Shown: positions 10,671 through 21,552 of the stretch, in pieces
How the letters are laid out: each line of letters opens with the position of its first letter
How positions within the stretch are numbered: the stretch's first letter is position 1
Source: Adiantum capillus-veneris
Lineage: Eukaryota > Streptophyta > Polypodiopsida > Polypodiales > Pteridaceae
Reading direction: 5' to 3'
Length of the DNA: 64,000 nucleotides
Assembly: GCA_014529385.2 (NCBI GenBank)
Contig: CM043944.1
Coordinates: 76,211,884 to 76,275,883 of the forward strand
Made by a program: the position numbers and the translations under genes
The notes under the pieces: model-generated
What the model saw: the letters and a program-made list of their open reading frames with translations, nothing else
The model's database searches: none
What the model was told of the DNA's origin: nothing

Positions 10671-11513
10671 GATCAAGTCTTGCACGTGGGTAAGTGAAGA
10701 CACAACGGGGCTATTTTTTTGTGATGAATTATACAAAAGGTCATCATGAGTACCATCTTTTGGGGCTACTTCACATGGTTGCGGGACCAAAGCTATGGCC
10801 TTATTGAGAAAAGTTGAGGGCCAGATGTGCGGATGGATGCAGCAGGGTGACAACTATGCACTTTGAGGCCACTTTTTGGTCTATTCGGGGTCCGTTTGTT
10901 GAGGTCAACTAAAAGGCCAAAGGTGCCTAAGTAATAAAGCTAAGTGTCAGAACTGAAAAACCAGAGAGAGAGACTAGAAAGAACGTGGAGAAGAGGAGCA
11001 ATACCCGCAGCTCAGCTTTTGCTCATTTTGGAGCATTTTTTGGCCCTAAACAGCTCATCCGAGGTCGGATTTGAGTACTGTGACATTGTAGGGTGGGGTT
11101 TTTGGCCATTCTTGATGCAATGGTGCAATCCATTTTGCCAGATTCCTGAATTTTGTTTTGCTATTTTTCTGTGTAATCTTCTCCGGTGAGCGAAGCCTGT
11201 GCTTAACTTTGTGGTTGTATCTGGTGTATTTCCTCAATACTGTGTAAACTATTTGGCCCATTGGTGTTGGGCTGAGATTCATTGAGTCTAAAAAACAGAA
11301 ATTTTCCTCCTTTGAGCTGAATTGATAGTGTGTGTGTGAGTGTTGAGTGGGCATGTGGGAAATCTCTCTCTTCTCACTCCATCTGTGTGTTTCTTGTCTC
11401 GGCTAGGCGGGTTGTATAAGCCGAGTGGTGCCCCAAAATATGTGTGTGTGTTATTCCAAGAGTGTGTGTCGGATTATCATAGAGGCTTTGTGTGTGTTTC
11501 CAACCCGCTCACA
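10671..11513 (+). repeat. Family B 5' LTR, right part
   Basis: Continues the LTR from 5484 and aligns with 18467-19316 of the 3' LTR (GATCAAGTCTTGC, CTTCTCCGGTGAGCGAAGCC, GTCTCGGCTAGGCGGGTTG). It ends CCGCTCACA. The two LTR copies differ by scattered substitutions and small indels, more than the nested Copia LTRs do, in keeping with the Gypsy being older. Confidence 0.92.
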
Positions 11514-11516
11514 TTC

Positions 11517-11533
11517 TTTTGGCGCCCCCACGG
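11517..11533 (+). other. Family B primer binding site candidate
   Basis: TTTTGGCGCCCCCACGG begins a few bases after the LTR end and is conserved in copy C (59813-59829). TGGCGCC is a common start of Gypsy primer sites in plants. I did not identify the tRNA. Confidence 0.65.
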
Positions 11534-12514
11534 AGGATCTTCTTCGAGTACCTTCAACTTCGGGATTACATGTTACAGGTTACAGGGACAAGTATAGGTG
11601 GAGTAGAGTGGTACACTGACAATGGAAGTCACTTGCAGTTGTCGTGGGTATCCATCATTTGGTGTCTGTTTGAGCACATTATCTTGTGTGGTACGTTACT
11701 TGTGGATACTGCCATTGTACGCCTTTGTGGAGCCATACTTGGTTTTATTTGGTAGTCCCAGCCATTTTTGAGACTTGGTCTGGAAGATAGTCATTTTTGA
11801 GACTTGACTATACGAGATTTGCATAAGATTTTGTGAGAGGGTCGATAGCGTGAGGTTTTATTGAGCTGGGGGATTCTCAAATGTGAGATCCTTTCAATGA
11901 TACAGGTGGCAGGAGCACCCTTTTCGTGACCTCCCCATAGGCTATGTACTAGTGATTCCTACTTGATGCTCGAGTTCTATTGTTGGCAGGTTATGCATTG
12001 GCAGGTTATGCATACATATACAGTCTATATTTTGAGTTCTTATTGATCTACTTCTGGGGAAACTTTGTCAAAAATTTTCCAAGTTGTGATGTCTAATTTT
12101 TTAGTCTTTTGAGACATTTATGCTGTTATGCTGCTAAAATTCTGGCAAAATCAGAGGATAAGTCAGAGGTGCCTTCTTGGGAGCTCCATGGTTGGCTTTA
12201 ATGGATGATCAAAACAAACCTCAGTTCACTCCTTTTCATTTAACACAAAGAATCCGGATAAATGTTCATGTGTCCAGGAAGATTTTTTTCTAGCAGCACA
12301 TAGTCTTTATGTTCGAGCCAAGAAGATTAAGAGAAAATTTCTTTGCCTGTTGTAATTTTGATGATTAACTATGAAAACTCATTTGATGTGCATGTTTTTG
12401 TCCTTATCTAAAGACAAGCTCCATTGAAGTTTCTAGGGATTGAGTCAGTCAAAAGTTTTGGGTTCTTGCACGTGTGTTTGAAGGGGTTCTCAAAACATCC
12501 TAACTTGGGTAGCC
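11534..12514 (+). other. Family B untranslated leader
   Basis: About 1 kb without a coding frame between PBS and gag, collinear with 59826-60853 in copy C (for example ATACATATACAGTCTATATTTTG and AATAAATGTTCATGTGTCCAGGA-like blocks). Long leaders are normal for this element type. A local duplication of GGCAGGTTATGCAT occurs at 11985-12012. Confidence 0.7.
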
Positions 12515-13010
12515 ATGGCTTTCTCTTATCCGAAATTTCATGGAAGAAGTGATGAAGATGTGGAAGACTTTTTGGAAAAGATGGAGGTTGTCTGCATTGT
12601 CTTCTCCAGATTTGTTTGAAGAGTGATGCTAGAGTTTGGTCCAAAGCATTTGAAGAGGAGTTGCGTGTGGCTGATCCACTTGTAAGATTGAGTTGGAACA
12701 ATCTAAGGCATGGATTGGAATGGAGTTTGTAAAGACAGAAGATCCTAAAAAAGTGTGGCAAGAAGTACATGGTTTGGTGCAAAAGGAAGGTGAGCCAGTA
12801 GATGCGTACATATGTAAGTTTTCATTGGCATGGGAGCGGATGTGCAAGGCCTTAGCACCACAAGGGCCCCCACCTCACATGATGAAGAAGGACAAATTCT
12901 TGGCTGGTCTTTGGGAGAATATACGTTGGAGAGTGGAGCTAAAGAAGTCTAGAACATATGAAGATGCATTGGAGGTGGCAAGTAACAAAGAGTGAAAGCA
13001 GAGGAAAATG
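12515..13010 (+). pseudogene. Family B gag, capsid part
   Basis: Start chosen at ATG 12515 (MAFSYPKFHGRSDEDVEDFLEKME), a retrotransposon gag opening that is also seen at 60854 in copy C. A 34-nt deletion relative to C, after 12595, shifts the frame and gives TGA soon after. The capsid-like region resumes in another frame at 12693-12992 (VKTEDPKKVWQEVHGLVQ, EPVDAYICKFSLAWERMC). Gag would form the virus-like particle; this one is broken. Confidence 0.8.
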
Positions 13011-13823
13011 AGCCAGGTAGGGGTGGAGTCTTCACCCAGGAGGTCTGAGTTTTAGCCTATGGACTCTTTACAAGGTCGCATGCCAGGGGTTCATCATGAA
13101 CCAATGGTTTCTATTACTCCTCAAGTTATGCCAGCAATGGTCACTACAACAATGCAAGATGATGGGCTAAGGCAAGACATGAGGCAAGTGATAGATTCAA
13201 TGAATAATCTCAGCCTAAACATGCTAGGTAATGTGCGAAATAATCAAGGTTGAGGGAGGTTTGTTGCAAGTCAGCCAGGTGGTGAAGAAAGACCCAGGAA
13301 TGGTGTTCGACAAAGCAATGGTAGAGTCTGGAGTCAGACGCCCACATGTTATAATTGTGGAGAGTTGGGACACATCAGCCCGCAATGTGATAAGCCACCA
13401 AGGATGGGGGGAGACATGTATCCATTGCCAAGACAGGTGCTAACTAGGTCAAATGATTATGGCATTGAAACTAAGGGAGAAGAAGGAACCAGTGGATTAA
13501 CCCAGGAGGAAAAGGGAAAGACAAAAGTGATAAGTGTCGTCACCTTGGAGAAGGCAGCAAAGCTGGAGGATACATTAGTGATGCCCATTGGGAAGAGGAC
13601 CACAGAGGACAAGGAAGGAAGAAGTGCCCCAGGTCCTAGTAAGAAGAAGGGAAAGAGCCATGAAGGCGAGTATGTCAAGGCCAAGAGGAAAAGGAGGGCT
13701 TGTCGCAAGGATTTTTCACTAGGGGATGGGCAATTAAGCTATGACTTGAAGGAGGATCTGACAATTAGAAAGGCAGATGTTACTTTTGGGCAGCTTATAG
13801 AGTTGGTGCCTAAGCTAAAGTGA
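13011..13823 (+). pseudogene. Family B gag, nucleocapsid and basic linker
   Basis: At about 13345 the frame encodes CYNCGELGHISPQC, a CCHC zinc knuckle that binds element RNA. It is followed by a long Lys/Glu-rich linker (13365-13823) containing KKKGKSHEGEYVKAKRKRR, ending KLK at a stop at 13821-13823. Frames between 13011 and 13340 are broken, so it is not continuous with the capsid part. Confidence 0.75.
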
Positions 13824-13835
13824 TAGTGCAAGAGG

Positions 13836-14390
13836 ATGGTTAACCCAATGGAGAAAGAGCCAGGGAGAGGTTCAGTAAAGGTGTTGGCAATGGACGAGCT
13901 ACCAAATATTTGCCCAATAGTATTTGTGTGGCACAAAATAAAAAATTGGGGACAAGGTTATGTGGATGGTGGAGCCCAAATACGTGTCATAACACACACA
14001 TGTGTTGAGAAGATGGGTCTTACAGTGACTGGGGTATCAGGCTTTTGGATCAGATTGGCAAATCATCATAAAGTAAAATGTTTGAGTATTGTAAAGAGCT
14101 TAGAAGTAGAGGTGTATGATGCAAAGGCAGTGGTTGATTTTAATGTGATGTCAGCGGGGTTGGGAACATATCCTCTTATACTGGGTACACCATGGTTACA
14201 TGCAGTGGGAGATGTTCAAGATTGGAGATTTGGTACGATTAGCTCTATGGAAAGACAGGTGCCAAGAAGCTATATAATATGGGCAGAAGGAAAGTATTGG
14301 AAGATATTTATGAAGATGAGGATGAGTCTAGTGATGAAGAGTATTCCACAATGGTTGATGAGGACAGTGATAGTACGTACTACCAGCTGA
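13836..14390 (+). pseudogene. Family B aspartic protease
   Basis: GYVDGGAQIRVIT near 13960 is the active-site region, with DGG where most families have DSG or DTG. YPLILGTPWLHAVG-DVQDW near 14170-14225 is the conserved C-terminal half of Gypsy proteases. It would cleave the gag-pol polyprotein. The ORF goes on into a segment that shifts out of the pol frame near 14240. It may be an extra product of the gag-pol frame rather than a separate gene. Confidence 0.75.
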
Positions 14391-14415
14391 TGAGGATGTT
14401 GATGTTGCATTTCTT

Positions 14416-15287
14416 TTGATGGACAAAGAAATCCATGAGTCTGGTTTAGTCGTATTTTCAAATGAGGTTGAAGATGAAAGTGAAGGGTCTTATGAAGTGA
14501 TTGAATGGATGATACAAACCAAGGTTGAATTGTCAAATAAGAAAAAATTGATGACACAAATGATCAGTGGAGACCTCTCACCTATGGAGAAGGAGATATA
14601 TTTGCACATGCTAGCTAGTTTTCTTGATTTGTTCATTACTTCATATGAAGATATTAGAGGGTTCAAGGGAGAAGAGATGCATATAGAGATGAAAGAAGGT
14701 GCTAGGCAGTGCGGCAAAGGCTAAGAAGGATGGGTCAAGAGCAAATGGAAGCCTTGCGGGAAGAGGTGGACAAGTTATTGAAGGCAGGGTTCATAGTCCA
14801 AGTGGAAACCACAAAATGGGTGAGTCCAGTAGTAGTCAACCCAAAGAAGGATGGAAGGTGGAGGATTTGTGTAGATTTCAAACCCTTAAATGCAGCCACT
14901 AAGAAGAACCCATATCCTCTCCCATTCATTGATCAGATCTTGGATTCAGTGGCAGGTTATGAGAGGTAAAGTGTGTGTGATGGTTTTTCAGGTTATTTTC
15001 AACTGAAGATTGCTCTTAAAGACCGAACAAAGACAACTTTCATTACGCCATGGGGTTGTTATTGCTACACAGTATTGACATTTGGGTTGTCAAATGGACC
15101 ATCTTTCTATCAAGAGAGAGCAAATTGGGTATTGGCACCATTCATTGGTAGTTGTGTTAAAGCTTTTATGGATGACTTATGTGTCTATAGTAGTAGGGTT
15201 GAACACCATGAGAAGCTGCAGATGGTATTGGCTCGATATGATGAATGTGTAGGACAATTAAACCCAAAGAAATGTCATCTAGCATAG
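14416..15287 (+). pseudogene. Family B reverse transcriptase
   Basis: The frame 14416-14724 encodes the acidic pre-RT region ending ITSYEDIRGFKGEEM. A shift of frame leads to 14709-14969 (RMGQEQMEALREEVDKLLKAGFI, WVSPVVVNPKKDGRWR, CVDFKPLNAATKKNPYPLP). TAA at 14967 replaces a Tyr seen in copies C and D (ERYSVCDGF). 14973-15287 holds GFSGYFQLKIA, TFGLSNGPSFYQ and the FMDDLCVYS catalytic box, which is intact. TAG at 15285-15287 replaces Gln in HLAQP. The order and motifs are those of a Gypsy RT; it is interrupted by at least one frameshift and two stops. Confidence 0.88.
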
Positions 15288-16011
15288 CCAAGGGTGAAGT
15301 TATTGGGTCATATGGTGTTAGAAAATGGCATTGAGGCTGATCTAGACAAGGTTAAGTCTATTATTCTTCTTCCATCACCTACAAGTACGAAGCAATTGGC
15401 AATCTTTATACACAAAGTGAAGTACCTGGCACGGTTTATTCCATTGTCTTCATAGCTCCTTTATCCATTACAGCAAGTGGCAAAGCATGATCCATTGCAA
15501 TGGGATGACAAGTGTGAAGAAGTGTTTCAAGAGGTGAAAGATGTGTTTGGGGGGGTTGTCAGCCATGCAGGCTCCTGATTGGGAGCAAGTGTTTTATGTA
15601 AATCCATCAATAGGGATGATTCCATTGGACCCATGCTATTGCAAAAGGGGAAGGACAATCATTATATGAGGCCAGTGTATTGTGCAATCCAAGTGAAGTT
15701 GGCAGCAAAGAGAAAATTCTTGGAAGTAGAGCTAGTGATGGCCAGTGTAATATTTGGGATGTAAATCCATCAATAGGGATGATTCCATTGGAGCCATGCT
15801 ATTGCAAAAGGGTAAGGACAGCCATTATATGAGGCCAATGTATTGTGCAAGCCAAGTGAATTTGGTAGCAGAGAGAAAATTCTCGAAAGTAGAGCTAGTG
15901 ATGGCCAGTGTAATATTTGCTTGTCAACGATTTCGTCATTACTTGCTACAATGACCTTTTGTTTTATTAATGAGTTACACCTTTTTTCCATAGTTAATTA
16001 ATGGAACTAAC
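15288..16011 (+). pseudogene. Family B RT connection and RT-linked RNase H, with tandem duplication
   Basis: After the TAG the frame goes on with LGHMVLENGIEADLDKV and FIHKVKYLARFIPLSS, then another TAG (15453-15455) where D and C have Gln. RNase H begins with VNPSIGDDAI-like residues near 15600. Its first ~54 codons are duplicated (15598-15760 and 15761-15922); the 163-nt period breaks the frame. Downstream, FRHYLLQ leads to the linker before the second RNase H. Confidence 0.8.
15598..15922 (+). repeat. 163-bp tandem duplication inside RNase H
   Basis: GTAAATCCATCAATAGGGAT occurs at 15598 and 15761, and the two units stay similar to the GCCAGTGTAATATTTG end. Copy C has a single unit (62812 onward). 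The period is not a multiple of three. Confidence 0.9.
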
Positions 16012-17835
16012 ATGTCAAATGTGGTCAAGAAATGGGTAATTGAGCTGCAAGAGTTTGCGTTCTCTTTTCTAGTGGAATACAATACAAGAGCTACCCTAGC
16101 CGATTTGTTGACCTACAAGGAGAATCCCCTTATTGTTAAGGAAGAGGCGGTTGGAAAGGTAGTCAAAGAAGTGTCACAGATCACCAGTGCTCATGTTTTG
16201 TTCTTTGATGGCTCATACAGGAAGATCCATGATGCGGCCTCAGGGGGTATAGCACTTTATGATCCAGAGGGGAAGCTAATATGCAAGAGAGGGTTCATAT
16301 TGGATGCTCATAGTAACAATGAGGCTGAATATGCTACTTTGGAAGCCGGATTACACATTTGTTTGAAGCATGGGATTAGAAGGTTGAGCATAAAAGGTGA
16401 TGCCTTGTTAATTGTGAAGCAAGTGATGGATGTGTGGAAAAGCAAGAACACCTCATTGAAGGAAATGTGTTTCAAAATCAAAGGCCTATTAAAAAAGTTC
16501 AAAGCATGGAGCATCACACACATTGAACGTGCTTTAAATGGAGAGGCACATGAAGCAGCTCAAAGCATAATTGGGGAGCTATTTGTGTTGAGGACCATTT
16601 TACCTCTTTATCATGGCCGGGAAAGTTTGGCTCAAGAAGAGGTGTTTTTGCTAACAGGAATCATTCCGAAGGACATTCAAAATTCTAAGAAGTATGGTTT
16701 TGTGCGTAGAGCATACAAGTACAAATTGATTGGTGATGTCTTGTACCTTAAAGGGGCTGATCTAGTGTTGAGACGTGTACCTTGGCGGGAGGAGCTTTAT
16801 AGAGTGTTGGAAGATAATCATGAAGGCGCATGTGGAGAACATTTTTCTCTAAAGATCACCTTGCATAAGATCTTGCAAGAGGGGTATGTATGGCCTAGTT
16901 TTCACAAGGATGTTCACCATTGGTGTAGGTCTTGCAATAGATGTCAAGCATTTGGGAAGAGGGTGTTGAAGCCAGAGCTACGAAAAACCATTTTGGCGTT
17001 TGATGTGTTTGAAAAGTGGGGGATTGATGTAATAGGCCCATTACCTGTCATAAGCAGGGGCAAAAGCTATATTTTGACTGCAGTGCACTATCTCTCTAGA
17101 TGGGTAGAGGCTACATCAGTAAAACAAATCACTGCAAAGGATGTGGAAAAATTTGTGTATGATGAAATATGTTGCAAGTTTGGGCTGCCATTGGAGCTAC
17201 TTTCGGATAAGAGACCAAGATTTAGAGCTAAACTATTAGACTTCTTATGCGAGAAGATGAAGATTAGACACTAGCATACCACTCCTTATTATCCAAAATG
17301 TAATGGCTTAAATGAAAGATTCAATGGTGAGTTGGTACAAATTCTTTCGACAATGACAGAGCACCAAGGAAAGAATTGGGACTTGTAATTGCCTAGTGCA
17401 TTATGGGCTTAACATACTTCGGTGAAGACAGGTAAAGGGTTTACTCCATTTCATCTAGTATATGGAAAGGAAGCACTATTGCCTGTGGAGGTAGAGTTGC
17501 CTGCAGAAAAGATGCTAGAGAAGCTACTTGGGCCTCCTAGTGATGCATTCAAAGAGAGGCTCTTACAATTACAAGAGGTTCAGCTGGATAGGATGAGTGC
17601 ATTGGAACATTATGGGCAGATGCAAGATAAGGCTTTAGAAAAGATAAATGAAAAGGTCAAAAGTAAGGGTATCAAGAAGCATGACTTGGTTTTGTGCTAC
17701 AACAATAAGCTGGACAACACCTTCCAAAAGATGTTTCAAAATAAGTGGGAAGGCCCTTTCAAGGTAGTGGATTGTTTTCGAATTGTACATATTAGCTGGC
17801 TAACTTGGATGGGATTCTACATAAGTCAATGGTAA
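16012..17835 (+). pseudogene. Family B second RNase H and integrase
   Basis: One frame, open for 420 codons to TAG 17272-17274, then in the same frame to 17835 with further TAA stops near 17386 and 17411. Residues about 62-180 are the archaeal-like RNase H: LFFDGSYRK, HSNNEAEYATLEAGL, KGDALLIVKQ. Integrase follows: HEGACGEHF plus CRSCNRC (HHCC zinc finger), GIDVIGPLP (first Asp), LLSDKRPRF (second Asp; SDRGPGF is usual) and, after the TAG, YYPKCNGLNERFNGEL (catalytic Glu), then FHLVYGKEALLPVEVELP and KWEGPFKVVDCF at the C-terminus. The TAG is a Gln in copy D. Only the stops prevent a full-length product. Confidence 0.9.
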
Positions 17836-18106
17836 ACGGATTGCGTCTTAAATTATATCATGAAAGGTTAATTATGGTGGATAAATATGAGCTCTCTGTG
17901 GAGCAAGTAATGTTGGTGAGGGATGAGGAGACTTGTGACGCGACGAGTCTCATAACTTGGATGGGATTCTACATAAGTCAATGGTAAACGGATTGCGTCT
18001 TAAATTATATCATGAAAGGTTAATTATGGTGGATAAATATGAGCTCTCTGTGGAGCAAGTAATGTTGGTGAGGGATGAGGAGACTTGTGACACGACGAGT
18101 CTCATA
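17803..18106 (+). repeat. 152-bp tandem duplication near the 3' end of element B
   Basis: ACTTGGATGGGATTCTACAT begins at 17803 and 17955. The units are almost identical (one clear difference, GACGCGACG against GACACGACG), so this is a recent event. It spans the end of the integrase frame and the untranslated region before the polypurine tract. Confidence 0.95.
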
Positions 18107-18167
18107 TCTCTTTTTGTTGCCGCTGCTGATCATGAATGATCTAGCAGGCTAGGGGATGGACAAAGTA
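18107..18167 (+). other. Pre-LTR region and polypurine-like tract of B
   Basis: The 3' untranslated tail has a short purine-rich run GGCTAGGGGATGGACAAAG (18148-18166) just before the LTR start at 18168, the likely plus-strand primer region. The same bases occur, inverted, beside the D LTR at 51229-51250. Confidence 0.55.
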
Positions 18168-19316
18168 TGTTAGGAGTTTTTAGGAGCAAGGGATTGCGCA
18201 TATGTATATACACATGCATGGTGCATAAAATAAATAATTGCCCATTCTTCAGATCCAGGTGGTTACGTGGGGCCCACATGTGTACAAGTAGGGCAGGGTG
18301 TACATAGTGCATCGATTTTCATTATCACGAGTATCAGTGTGTTCTTCCATAATAAGAGGAGTTTGCGGTGTGTAAAAATTCTCGAGGAAGCTATCGGTGA
18401 GCCCACGCAATGAGGTAAGAAGGTGCGTTAGATGGCATTGAGTGGCATCAGGAGGTCGAATGGGATCAAGTCTTGCATGTGGGTAAGTGAAGACACAGCA
18501 GGGATGTTTTTTTGTGATGAATTATGCAAAAGGTCATTATGAGGACCATATTTTGGGGCTACTTCACATGGTTGAGGGACCAAAGCTATGGCCTTATTGG
18601 AGAAAAGTTGAGGGCCAGTGTGCGAACAGGGTGACAACTATTCGCTGCGAGGCCATGTTTTGGCCTGTTCGGGGTCTGTCTGAGGTCAACTAAAAGACCA
18701 AAGGTGCCCAAGTGATAAAGCTAAGTATGGGAACTGAGAAACCAGAGAGAGAGACTAGAAAAAACGTGGAGAAGAGGAGCAATACCCGCATCTCAATTTT
18801 TGCTCATTTTGGAGCATTTTTTGGCCCTAAACAACTCATCTGAGATCGAATTTGAGTACCGTGACATTGTAGGGTGGGGTTTCTGGCCATTCCAAAAGAA
18901 ATCGTGCTGTCCATTTTGCCAAATTTATCACATATTTTTTGCTATTTTTTTGTGTAATCTTCTCCAGTGAGTGAAGCCTTTACATAACTTTGTGGTTGTA
19001 TCTGGTGTATTTCTTCAATACTGTGTAAACTATTTGCCCCATTGGTGTCGGACTGAGCTTCATTGAGTCTAAACAATAGAATATTTCCTCCTTTGAGCTG
19101 AATTGATAATGTGTGTGTGAGTGTGTATGTGTGAGTGTTGAGTGGGCAAGTGGGAAATCTCTCTCTTCTCACTCCATCTATGTGTTTCCTGTCTTGGCCA
19201 GGCGGGTTGTGTAAGCCGAGTGGTGCCCCATAATGTGTGTGTGTGTGTGTGTGTTATTCCAAGAGTGTGTGTCGGCTTATCATAGAGGCTTTGTGTGTGT
19301 CTCCAACCCGCTCACA
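18168..19316 (+). repeat. Family B 3' LTR
   Basis: Full-length LTR (1149 bp) starting TGTTAGGAG and ending CCGCTCACA, aligned to both halves of the 5' LTR. It is longer mainly through GT-dinucleotide expansion near 19110-19135 and 19236-19252. It preserves the uninterrupted AATGG site used by the Copia in the other LTR. Confidence 0.93.
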
Positions 19317-19850
19317 ACGTCTAAAAAAGGGATGTTTAGTAACCCACGGATTAAGAAATAGGCCAATACTCACTTGACATGTATACAAAAGTATGGCATT
19401 CTTGTCTCGTCTAGCTTGATCTTATGGGCTCCCACTTTAGCAAAAAACGTCTAAATTTCACTTTCATTTGGATAAATTGCCTATACTTGATGGCATTCCT
19501 GTTGTTTTTGATGGATAACATCATATTCTGGGCCTGATGTACAAGTGCTCTTTTCTATTTGATATTGTACAATATTAAGCTAGAAGATACGAAATCTTAC
19601 TTTTCAAACAATGATGATGACAACTATTAATGACTAATTCATATTTCTTTTAATGTCTACTTTTCACTTACCCTCTACTTCTAAGCACCGCATCAAGAGC
19701 TTGCACTCATCACGTGCATACATAATATCTACATCAACAGGGGACCACACCTCAAGACATCCTTTCTCACATTGTTTTGGATCAATGACCACACTATGCG
19801 ATTGTGGCTTGATTGATCTAGTCAGTCTACCCCCACTCACCCCGTTTCGG
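19317..19850. other. Non-coding stretch right of element B
   Basis: AT-rich sequence with no domain-like ORF on either strand. AACGTCTAAA-type words recur at 19316 and 19446. I see no gene. Confidence 0.5.
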
Positions 19851-19854
19851 TAGT

Positions 19855-20610
19855 GTACCCACATCGTGCGCAAAAGGACTCAATGAATTTTTCACTCCTC
19901 CCCCTATCGCACCGGTTTAGCTCTTGCCCACAATGTACTTGTCATGTGTGAGTTTGTCACCCTCCTATTGCATTGTTCTAGCTCTATGTCCACACCACAT
20001 AAGAACCTTGAATCCGCTTGTTAATTGGATCCCTAAGGTTTTTCTAAATCATGTGCAAAAGCGCTCACAAACTTTGACACTCCCCATGTTGCATCATTTA
20101 GCTCCTGCCCACACCGCGCGAAGAGGGCATCATACAGCTTGTCACTCCCCCCCTCATCGCGTCATTGTGGCTCCATGGACACACCATGCAAAAAAATCTT
20201 GAGTGATCTTATTATTTGGACTTATTTTTCTTAATCATGTGCAAAAGTGCTCAAAGACTTTGACAATCCCGATTTTTTTTTCATTTTAGCTCTTGCCCAC
20301 AATGTGCGAAGATGGCATCATACAGCTTGTCGCTCCCTCTCTCATCGCATCGTTCTGGTTCCATACACACACCATGCAAAACAATCTTGAGTGACCTTAT
20401 TATTTGGACTTATTTTTCTAAACCATGTGCAAAAGCGCACAGAGACTTTGACATTCCCCATGTTGCATCATTTTTGCTCCTACCCACACCGCGTAAAGAG
20501 GGAATCATACAGCTTGTCACTCCCCCCCTCATCGTGTCGTTCTGGCTCCACATACACACCATGCAAAAAAATAATGAGTGACCTTATTATTTGGATTCCA
20601 TTGGGTTTTC
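19855..20610. repeat. Satellite-like array, unit about 187 bp
   Basis: CATGTGCAAAAG recurs at 20050, 20236 and 20424 (spacings 186 and 188). Each unit also carries GACTTTGACA, AGCTC-TGCCCACA, GGCATCATACAGCTTGTC, CTCATCG and ACACCATGCAAAA, then a TTATTATTTGGA spacer. A more diverged partial unit precedes at 19855-20038. Short reading frames inside are by-products of the repetition. Confidence 0.85.
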
Positions 20611-20640
20611 TCATACGCACAAGATATTACCAAAAGGCCT

Positions 20641-20776
20641 ATTTGGTGCCACACTATGCCTTGCTTGCACAACAGGACAGGGGGTATTTTTAGAATCTCA
20701 CTATCCCCTTATGTTGTGTGGGTCATTTTTGGAACACCAATTTGGTGCCACACTATGCCTTGCTTGCACAACAGGA
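20641..20776. repeat. 36-bp direct repeat, spacing 99 bp
   Basis: ATTTGGTGCCACACTATGCC and the following TTGCTTGCACAACAGGA occur at 20641-20677 and 20740-20776, apparently identical. The spacer has no obvious feature. Confidence 0.85.
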
Positions 20777-20799
20777 GTTTTCTATAGAAGGAGGAAGAA

Positions 20800-21478
20800 G
20801 AAGACATTGAGAGAATGGAGAGTAAGGTTGCTCAAACAATTGTCTCGCAAATCGAGAGGTGAAAGCACACCTTGCTAAACTGTCAAAGAGCCTACATGGA
20901 GACTAAACCAACACGTTCTCTACACTTTGCCAACACACACATTATCTTAGTTTGCGGGAGACCTCTCACCACTCAAACATTTTACAATGAACTATTATTA
21001 GGCAATGTAATGCACCCAAAACACTTAATCTCACAAGCTCAAATGAGAAATTGCAGCATACACATCACCTCAACTAGCATCGCACAACCGGATGGAATAT
21101 GAATTGGAGACAAAATCACGCCTTTGAAACACCATGACCTCAAATTAATTGATAGCTGTAAGAATAGGTACAATGGTGGCTTGAGATGTGAAACTCTCAC
21201 ACTCTCTCACTTGGAAAATATAGCATCAATGCTATAGTGCACTAAAGTGTGAATCTCACACTATAGTTTCTACAACCAAGTCTCTCGTCACACCTCTAGT
21301 TCTATAATGCTATCTATGTCTCTTTTACAATGAATGGAAGGGGTCTATTTATGGGTTGGAGATCACTTATTTGGATTATGGCTAATCTAAATTACAAGCT
21401 AACAAATTGAGCTTATAACTTTTTTCCTTTTCAAAATGTAGTGGGTCTATCTCATCTCCTTGAGTCACATGCATGTGG

Positions 21479-21479
<1 letters not shown>
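20800..21479. other. Non-coding stretch
   Basis: No recognised ORF. It contains GTGTGAATCTCACAC-type inverted words around 21180-21270 (for example TAGTGCACTAAAGTGTGAATC), which could form a weak hairpin. No gene seen. Confidence 0.4.

Positions 21480-21551
<72 letters not shown>
21480..21551. repeat. (GA)n microsatellite, about 71 bp
   Basis: An uninterrupted GA dinucleotide run. The Leu-Ser reading frame through it on the minus strand is an artefact. Confidence 0.98.

Positions 21552-21552
<1 letters not shown>

Larger units (their letters stand above)
5189..19316 (+). mobile_element. Complete Ty3/Gypsy element, family B (Tat-like), with nested Copia
   Basis: Two LTRs starting TGTTAGGAG and ending CCGCTCACA bracket gag, protease, RT, RNase H, a second RNase H and integrase, all plus strand. 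Without the nested Copia and its duplicated AATGG, the element is about 8.9 kb with LTRs of 1139 and 1149 bp. A PBS-like site follows the 5' LTR and a short purine-rich tract precedes the 3' LTR. Gag-PR-RT-RNH-aRNH-IN order with dual RNase H is known from the Tat lineage. Flanks are ACAT on the left and ACGT on the right; a clean 5-bp target duplication is not visible. All major ORFs carry stops or frameshifts, so it is not autonomous. Confidence 0.9.

Noticed and set aside
19317-19321. 5-bp target duplication for element B
   Set aside because: Left flank AACAT and right flank ACGTC do not match; only ACAT/ACGT is similar, too weak to call.
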